Made by a program: the position numbers and the translations under genes. A DNA stretch of 64,000 nt from Mactromeris polynyma (taxonomy: Eukaryota > Mollusca > Bivalvia > Venerida > Mactridae). Under the pieces are notes generated by a model, which saw only the letters and a list, made by a program, of their open reading frames with translations, searched no databases and had not been told where the DNA came from. Shown here one piece after another: positions 50,601-59,600 of this stretch (positions within the stretch are counted from its first letter, which is position 1; each line of letters opens with the position of its first letter). The stretch spans positions 620,001 through 684,000 of the forward strand of contig JASFXZ010000075.1 in NCBI GenBank assembly GCA_032209605.1, written 5' to 3'.

Positions 50601-53600
50601 ATGGCATCTGTTTGTCACTCGGGCTGTTCTGAAAGGAGTGTTCCGCCAAAATGTGAACATGGTTCGATGTTTTATATTACAATTGTGTGTTAATATAATG
50701 TTAAAATATGTGTTCTTGTATCGATCATATTGTTTCATAAATATGTAATGGTGAACTTAACACTTCAATACATATCCGTAGTAAAGTGCCCATCAATGAA
50801 ATGTTGCATATATGGCAAACAATGTATACAAACATAACTTGCACGTTAAGGTATTTTCACAATGACATCGGATGTTTGTTTCAACAAGACATATATACCA
50901 TTATATGTGTTTACCAATTCTAGTGTGTAGCGATGTAAAGTGGGGTGTTACCTGTAACAACACGTGTGGTCATTGTGTAGAGTCATGTAATGTTGAAACA
51001 GGGGATTGTGAAAGTAAGTATCGTTAGATTTACGCAGACCTGAATCATTACTATATGATCAACATTTATAGTTTGTCCAAAATTACTGACAATATAATGC
51101 TGGGGTCAGATTTTAAACAATGGTTTATATTGAAATTGTTCAGTTAGTCTGTTCAGCGCTTTTGATTTATTGATCAAATATGGTTTCACTAACAAAGGTC
51201 ATGGTGACACCAGCCCAAAATGTTCAGACTGTCAGTCGCTAGTTCTGTCATTAAATTCCATTACACATGTTTATATTTTAGACGACTGCAAGGCGGGGTA
51301 TTTTGGCCCACACTGTTTACGGGGTTGTGGACATTGTAAGAATATGACATGCGCAAAATTAGAGGGAGAGTGTTATGGGGAATGTGAACCAGGCTACATG
51401 GAAGACAAGTGTACAGAAGGTACGTGTCCAACATATTGACAATCACATGGCTTCCGATTACGTTGCTACCATTTATTGTTATTAGCAATTGGATTGTCAT
51501 TTTAAACTGTTTAATTGAAACTAGTGTCCGCTTGTGTCTGTTCTGTATTTGTAAGAGTAGTCTTTGTGTTCAAATAAAAAGCATTTATAAGAATTTAATA
51601 TGGCTTAACTGTCAGCGCAGTGTGTTGACAGAGAATTACTTGCAAACTAATACATCATAAATAATTGTTCTTCCATATGCGGCCTCCAGTAATGTCTTTT
51701 AGCATTCGTGAATGTACGAATGGACTAAGCTGTATACTTTCTTGCAAAGGATGTGACATGGGTTTTTATGGCAACAATTGCACGGAGGCATGTAGTGAAC
51801 ACTGTGCAGGAGAACTCATGGAATGCAATCATGAAGATGGGACATGTAATGCTGGTTGTACACCTGGCTGGGACGGACCCACATGTGACAAACGTATATT
51901 TATTTCTTCATAAATGAACTATATTTAAGGAAATTTGAATTGAAATTGTACACTTCACATGATCCATATAACGTCTGAGCTTACAAAGAATGCAAGAACG
52001 CAAAGAATCAAATATCTGTACAAGACATAATTGATGATAGAACTATTAGGTGTTAAACACAGTTTTGGGTAATTTTTAAAACATATAACAGAATGAAAAA
52101 AAGTAGGTTGGCATTGTCCGTTATTTATCATTTTTATTCATTATAAGTCATGCACATATTAATTTTTCTTGGAAAGGTTGTGACATTGGGAGTTATGGCA
52201 TGGATTGTGCGAAGAGCTGTAGTACTTACTGCGCAGGAGAAGGTAAAGATTGTAATAAAGACAATGGGACGTGTTTTGAAGGTTGTCAATCAGGTTGGGT
52301 CGGACCAAACTGTGACATAGAAGTACCGGGTACTTATAATTTCATTATCAAATTTTCTGCTTGAAACGAGGGTTGAATTTGTTTATCCTCACCACCAGAA
52401 ATCCCATATACGCGAGCATTCACTATTTTTTTTAAAAACTATATAATATTTAACTACTACTAAACTACAGTGAATGTTTGTGTATGTGTTTATCTACATT
52501 GATTAAAACTTTGTTACATGTGCATATGCAAGTCTTCTTTAAATTTAGACTTGTGTTTTAACTGTTTGTTATATAATACATAAAAATAGATTTTAAAAAA
52601 TTGAAATAGTCAACTACATGTAGTCAGTTCATCAAAAATTGTCAATTTAAAAATTGTTTAAGTTTTAATTGTTATTATTTTCAATTAATAAAAATCTATC
52701 TTTATATTGTACATACCAAACAACCTTAATCATATTAAAAATTAAAAACATTAAAATGTTGCGGGCCAGCCGCTTTAATAATATAAATGATGAAGGCTAA
52801 GAGACAAATTCCCTCTCTCTGCAGTAATACAAAGAACAAAACATGCATGATTATGAAAAATTATAAAACGCTTAATTGTGGCGACCAACAGGCCAACTCG
52901 TTATGGCCTAAAAACCCAAACTCTTAAAATTATATTTAATATTTACATATAAATTTAAACAAAACAACTGACAGAGAGAGGATATTTAAAGTTTATACTA
53001 AAAATGTGTAAATAATTATATGAAATTTAAAACGCGTATTTTGGTCCGAGCAATGTCTGAAGTTATTGTATGCATGATGTGTAAGGGGTGCAACAATAAA
53101 TAGGCAAGAAGTTACCCATCACCAAGACGCGGGGTGAGGCCCCAGATATTTATGTGTGATTCCTTTTCTATTGGTTTTCAGGGGCAAGTTTTTTAAAGGT
53201 TTTATATTGACCGGTAGAATTGTGACCTAATGGTCAATAAATTGACCCGTCATCAGTTTCCGCCGGTCCATTTCAAGAGATATAATAAAAGTGGGATGGC
53301 TTAATAATGTGGACCCGGGGATGGCCAATGCGCTGGATCTGGTCTAAGATTATATTGTAATTCAGCACCCTGGTCACTCAAGGGCCACATATTAAGCGTA
53401 TTTTTAATTGGTGAATATTGCTGGGACTAAGAAACATAATCCAACTAAGACCCCAGGTATTAGGTCAAGGTGCTCTCCCTTCCTAACCCAGTCCATGTGC
53501 TCAATGTCTTATTCAAACGTTCACAATGATTTATATTTGGCTGTCTAAATAAACTAAGGCAGGCCAAACAAAACATGATTCGACATACATCATTAGACCA

Positions 53601-56600
53601 AACTTATATAAAATAACATAATTGCTCAACAAACCCAACACCAATAAAACTGTAGTCCACAGGTGGTACATGTTTGTATAAGTACATACGGACAACATGG
53701 ACCGAGTTGGTGGCTCTAGAGTTTGTCTGTCATCTGACAACCAGTGAAATAAGTCACTTAACCCATGTAGACCGAGCGCCGAGTCGACTTGCTTGGGTTT
53801 AATATAGTTTCTATAGTATCTTTTTTATTTTATCAAGGACGTCTCATAGCTTGATCTTATATAACTATGAATACTATAGTGTATCAGAAAATGACTGGTA
53901 GTGTTCTTCACTCTGCACTGGGCGCAAATGGGGTCCAACCCCAAGACATACTATCCATGGGTTCCAGAGATCAAATTTGCATCCAGTCTTAGGCGGGTAA
54001 TACATATATCAATCCTGTTATTCAAGGAATAGATTTCAGGCTACCTGAGCCCCACCGAGTATTGGAAAGAATCACCCCCATCAGAAATGTATTCCTTGTA
54101 ATACTGTTGTCAGTCCTTGATCAAATAATACACATCGGTGGGTGAAAATTACACATTTCTAACAACAGTTGTGTGGTTCAGACCCGATTTCACTGCCAGA
54201 TCCGCAATTACATTTGTGACGATGTTCGGTGAGGCCGGGCATTTAAGTCAGCGGTACATTATGATGACACAGTACTTGAGAAGAAAGCAAACTTATACCT
54301 GTAACATATGTCGTTTTATCGCTCAAACGAGGCCTCGTATAATTTTGCCTACACATTATGTACGTTTGGATATTTGTATATAATTCCCACGATTAATTTA
54401 CAGCTATAGTTTTGTCATTTATATGATAGACTTTACCTTAGAACTATTGCATATGATGAAAAGTAATTTTATTACAGCCACTGATCGTGTAAGCGGTGTA
54501 GGCAGCGTAGGAGCAGTAGAGAGCATTGTTCTGATGGGTGGAGGAGTTGTTGCTGGTTTTCTTTTCATTCTTACTGTCTTATTGGTCATAACAGCAGTTG
54601 TAAAAGGAATAGAAGTCAGAAACTCGTAAGCCATTTACGCTTCTGTTACTGTTCTGTGAGGTATCCATACATCAGCATGATGTTTGAACTTATTTAGTAC
54701 AACACTGTCCATACACCGAGAACATTGTTTTAGTTGTTGTGTATTGCAATGTTTTAATATCGCATTTTTGTCGTGTTAACAGTCAAGTCACAATTGTTTG
54801 CACACATATTTTGGAGGAATCCCTATTTTGTGAGTGGGACCCTACAAGTGTTACTCTGGCCAGGCTACTATTTATCGGGGTCGAGGGAGGAACGATACAA
54901 TACGTGTCGGCAGAAAATGGATGTTGCGATTCCATGCATGATTTTCGAACCTTAAAATATTTGATGGGTACATGTAATCCTTTTTGTGTATGTTGCTAAC
55001 GGCCACATTTGTTGATTTTAGGAAGTCTAACTCGCACAGGTATGGTTTACTAAGTCCGTCAATAAAATAATAAATAATTGGAATGAATACAAATAGTAAA
55101 GAATGTGTCATAGATTATCTTTCTTGTTCTGAGCTACGAGAAATGTAAAACTATTCTTATGTTGATCACAACCTTACCTTCCTGTTTAGGATTAAATATA
55201 TACATGTGTAATTAAATAATGTCGCAACAAATTTACAACATTATCAAATATGTTCCGTATTACAATAAACAAATCGCCCTCTATCGTTACACATATACAC
55301 GATATTCCTACTATAGCGTTGACATAGAGTTTGTTGTTACTTCTCGTTTAATTGTTTATATACAGCAATATGCGTGTAATTTAAACCCACAGGCGAGCAA
55401 TTACCGATGGTAAAGATTTGACAAGCGGGGACAGTTCAGAAAATACGTGGAAGGATAGTTACGAGAACATTATTGATACTGGTATAGTCAGTATATTACA
55501 TATTACAGTAAATGTTCTACAATCTGTGACCACGATCATGTCCGCATTACGATCACACAATTGAAATTTGCATAGGATGACCAAAGCGTTCTTACTTCAA
55601 GAGCAAAAATACTTAATTCATTAAGACTTCGTATATAATTGCTAGTCGGGTCTAAATTGTCCATCATGTCACGCGGGCAATTGTTTACAATGTTACTTTG
55701 AAAGGAATGTATGTGTGTATTTGCCGTCACAATGGTTATTCATGTTTGTATGACTATCAACTTGGGTTTATGATTTTATTTTAAAAACATAAAATGTGAA
55801 GATTGTGGAAAAACCTCTCATAAATCTAGATTTTTACAAATATTCTGTATTGCAGATTTAGATGAGAACAAGCTTATTGCTGAAACAAAGGACCATGTTC
55901 ACAACAGTGAGGGAAACATCATTCCGTGGGCGACCAGCACTGTGATTCAACTGGGAGACCATGTTCACAACAATGAGGGAAACATCATTCCATGGATGAC
56001 CAGCACTGTGATTCAACTGGAAGATATAAGGACTTATATTGACAAAGCACTCACGAATAGAACATACCACATTCAATTTTTGGTATGAAATTCAGAAATA
56101 ATTGTGTATAATGATGATAACGAAACGAACACTGATGCCGCAATCGGGCAAAGTTGAATCTCGAACTACATAATGTCCGAACTTGGAGCTGTTAGTAATA
56201 TTAGTAAGCGCCATCGAAAAATATTAATATAAGTTGATATAACCTTTTTTCGTAATCGATGTAAACTATTTTATAACATATAATTTAACATCAGGAAGAA
56301 TCAGCGTGATATCTAATGATGACACTAACTTTGTCTAATATAAGTTCAGCTAAGATTATAAGGTATTGCAAATTGTTACACATAGATCGAGGTAAAGTCG
56401 TCAAAACGTATTTATACTTTTAAAGATAATTTGGTCAGTTAAATGATTACATTCACTGTATACCTTCAGGATATACCGTACGGCTTACATTACCCACATT
56501 TGGCTGCTTTGAAGCCAGCCAATCGTCCAAAAAGTCGTTACAATGACATGTATGCATGTAAGTTGTTCCTCTTTATACACATGCTTGTTTTATGATCAGC

Positions 56601-59600
56601 CTGGATTATTATTAATGCGATCCGTATTATTATGTCTTGTAGGAGTAACTAATAAAATAATATAATATAAATGTACCATGATTCCAGAAAAGTTTAGATT
56701 TAAAAGATGATTCAAGAAGCAAGTAAGCTTGATCTATGTTTCTTTCTCTCCATGTTTTCGGTCATTTATCTGAAAATTCAACAATTTTGGAGCAATGCTG
56801 CGGACAAAAAGTGATACGACGGACATATACCATTGCAGTAATAACAAGAAATATAGTGTATAAAGATGATCGGCACAATCTGAAGCAAGCACATTAGTTG
56901 CAATCTGAAGGTTAAGATTTGTTGTGCAACACATTAAAATTTGCGATTAAACTCCGATACATTTTAGGGGAGATGAATTCGTAGGATTTGATAAAATTAA
57001 CTCGACAGTGAGATTAGTCATAGGCAGTATAGCCTGTTTCAATATAGCTAATCAGTACTTATTGTATCGTGAAATCACACATTCATTGTTATATTACGCG
57101 GTCCCATTTGGTACCCGCACGTAACGTAGTGGAGGCAACAGCGATCGATAACCAGTGATGTGTTGATGGCACGATAAAACGACAATTGCACAGTTCCGTT
57201 GATAATCAATTTTAATAACAGTGAATAAAGTCTGCAGAGTAATAATAACTTTCACAGAAAGTATATTTAATAATAGTCATTAAGTTAAGTTTCAAATACA
57301 CAAAGTTTTAGAGTTTAAATCACAAATAAAAAACACAAAGTAAAAATAGTCACAAAGACAAATGTCACTTAGACAATTTCCTAAAGTATCCTGATCACTA
57401 ATAATATTTCTTTTTATCTTTTATATCTTAACAAATTACCCGCGAAAGAGAGGAGGTGTCATGCGTAAATCACGTGATTCAAATTAGCAAATGAAATGGC
57501 GGTTTTAACAAAATAAAGGATCAATGGGCGGGATCTTCATTATTACCTAATACATTTAAAAAGTCTTTGTCTTACCTAGAGACCATTTCCCCGTAGAAGC
57601 CACATAAATGTTACGTCGAAACCAAAGACGCGTATTGGTCTATCAATTAGGTAATTAAACTGTCGATTCAAATATACTTATATAGATAAAGATAATCATA
57701 CAGTTGTATCTGTCATCGATTTACAGCCCAAACGCTTACGAGTACTTAATAGTGTCTATCATCACAAAGAAGATTAATAAGTCATGATAATGCGTTGCTA
57801 TAATTTCTTGAAATACCCAAGTTACACAAAGAAGGTTTATAAACCATGGTAACAAAATAACTATCAAAATCTGAGGAATTGATATAAATCATGAAAACAA
57901 TTTGACACTAAAATTGTTAAATTTTAGCCTTGTAATAGTTACATACCGATTTAACTGATTAAATTAAATACAAATGTTCGTGACTGGTACATGACACATA
58001 GAATCTTCTTAATTCCAACGCCGGGCAATTTCCCGAGGGGATGACTAACAACACTACTCACTACATTAATCTTAAAATATACTATCGATCTAGATATTAG
58101 ACCCACTTGTTAAGGAAAACAATATTATGTTCATCTAGTTTTCATACAACATTGTCATGTTTACAATAACAAGAATAACGCCTCTATCGTGATATTATTG
58201 TTTTCTTTACAAACATAATACCATTGCAATAATAGTGTTCATTACTTTGCTTCGGAAGACAAAATACATAACAATAAACAAAGTAATGGTTTTAGGTTTG
58301 GTAAAGACATATATAGGCCTTATCGAACGGTATAGTACGTTACATTGCCGAAATCCACTGGAGACGTAATCGTCTATAATTTTCTTAATGTGCAATATTT
58401 TCCTTAGAATGTTTGTATGTACATTTAAATCAAAATAATATTTGATATAACAAGAAGAATAACAATATATTCTGCAGATGATGTATTAGAAGTGGATTTC
58501 GGAAATGGAAAATGGATTTCGGTATTTTTTCCTAAATTCAGTGGATTTCAGTTATTTTACGTAGACCACCAATTATCGAAATATTAACGTCAAGATTTCA
58601 AACCTTGTTCGGTTGAAGAGAAGTTCACAGTTACAACCCGCCGAGTGATGCGTCTGCGAGAGAGGGAAGAGTTCCAGGCGGATGAGTAGTAGTGTTCCTT
58701 TTCTGACCATTAATTTATAATTTCAATGTTTATCTAGGAAGTTTACTATAAAACCAATACAAAGCGATATATTTGGTGAATAAAGCGTGTATCGTCCGTT
58801 TAAATTTGAGATATAGAAACACAGGTAAACAATCGCCTTTAATGGTTTTTCGATATAATTGAATAGTTATATACATATATAATGTACGAACACTTCTAGC
58901 AAGTTGCAAAGAAATTATATGGATAAATTCACTTCCTACTCATAACGTTTTTGGTTCTACCGTGCATGGTCTCGAAGAACACCGTGTATTAATCGTTGGT
59001 GATTAACAGACATTCTACTAATCATTCCATACATTACCAGGTATAAAAAATTATTAGAAAAGCAAAAATCCGTCATAAAATGTTTTCATTGGCCGTACAC
59101 AATATCCGTAATTTTCTCTCCTCAGCCGGCAAAGTCATCATTGCAAAATTCCCTCTAGCGATAAACATCATATTTGTGCATACCAGGATCCCTTTGGAAT
59201 GATCAATCACCGGTTAAAGAGCACCGACAGACTTGCAACTTGCTAGAAGTATTCGTTGGTGATACATATTTTGATATATATATGGAGTAAACTATCGCAA
59301 CACACTTAGAATCGAGAAGTTGAAGGCGATTTATTTTCATTTTTTTCTATATCTCAAATTTAAACGGACGGTACAAGCTTTATTCACCAAAGATATCGCT
59401 TATTATTGTTTTTTTTATAGTAAATGTAGAAATTCACGATCGTTCCGGCGATAACAGATCCTAGAGAAACACCACTACTCGCCTGTCTGGAACGCTTCCC
59501 TCTGTCGCAGACGCATCACATCGGGTTATACACTGTAAAGTTTGTTTTGTGATGCACGCAATATTTCATTGGTTTACACAACACTGATATGCAAATAACA

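Noticed and set aside
51703..51893. Starting gene B exon 10 at the stronger acceptor
   Set aside because: Puts the exon out of frame with exon 9 and gives a stop after eight codons. Kept only as a possible alternative isoform.
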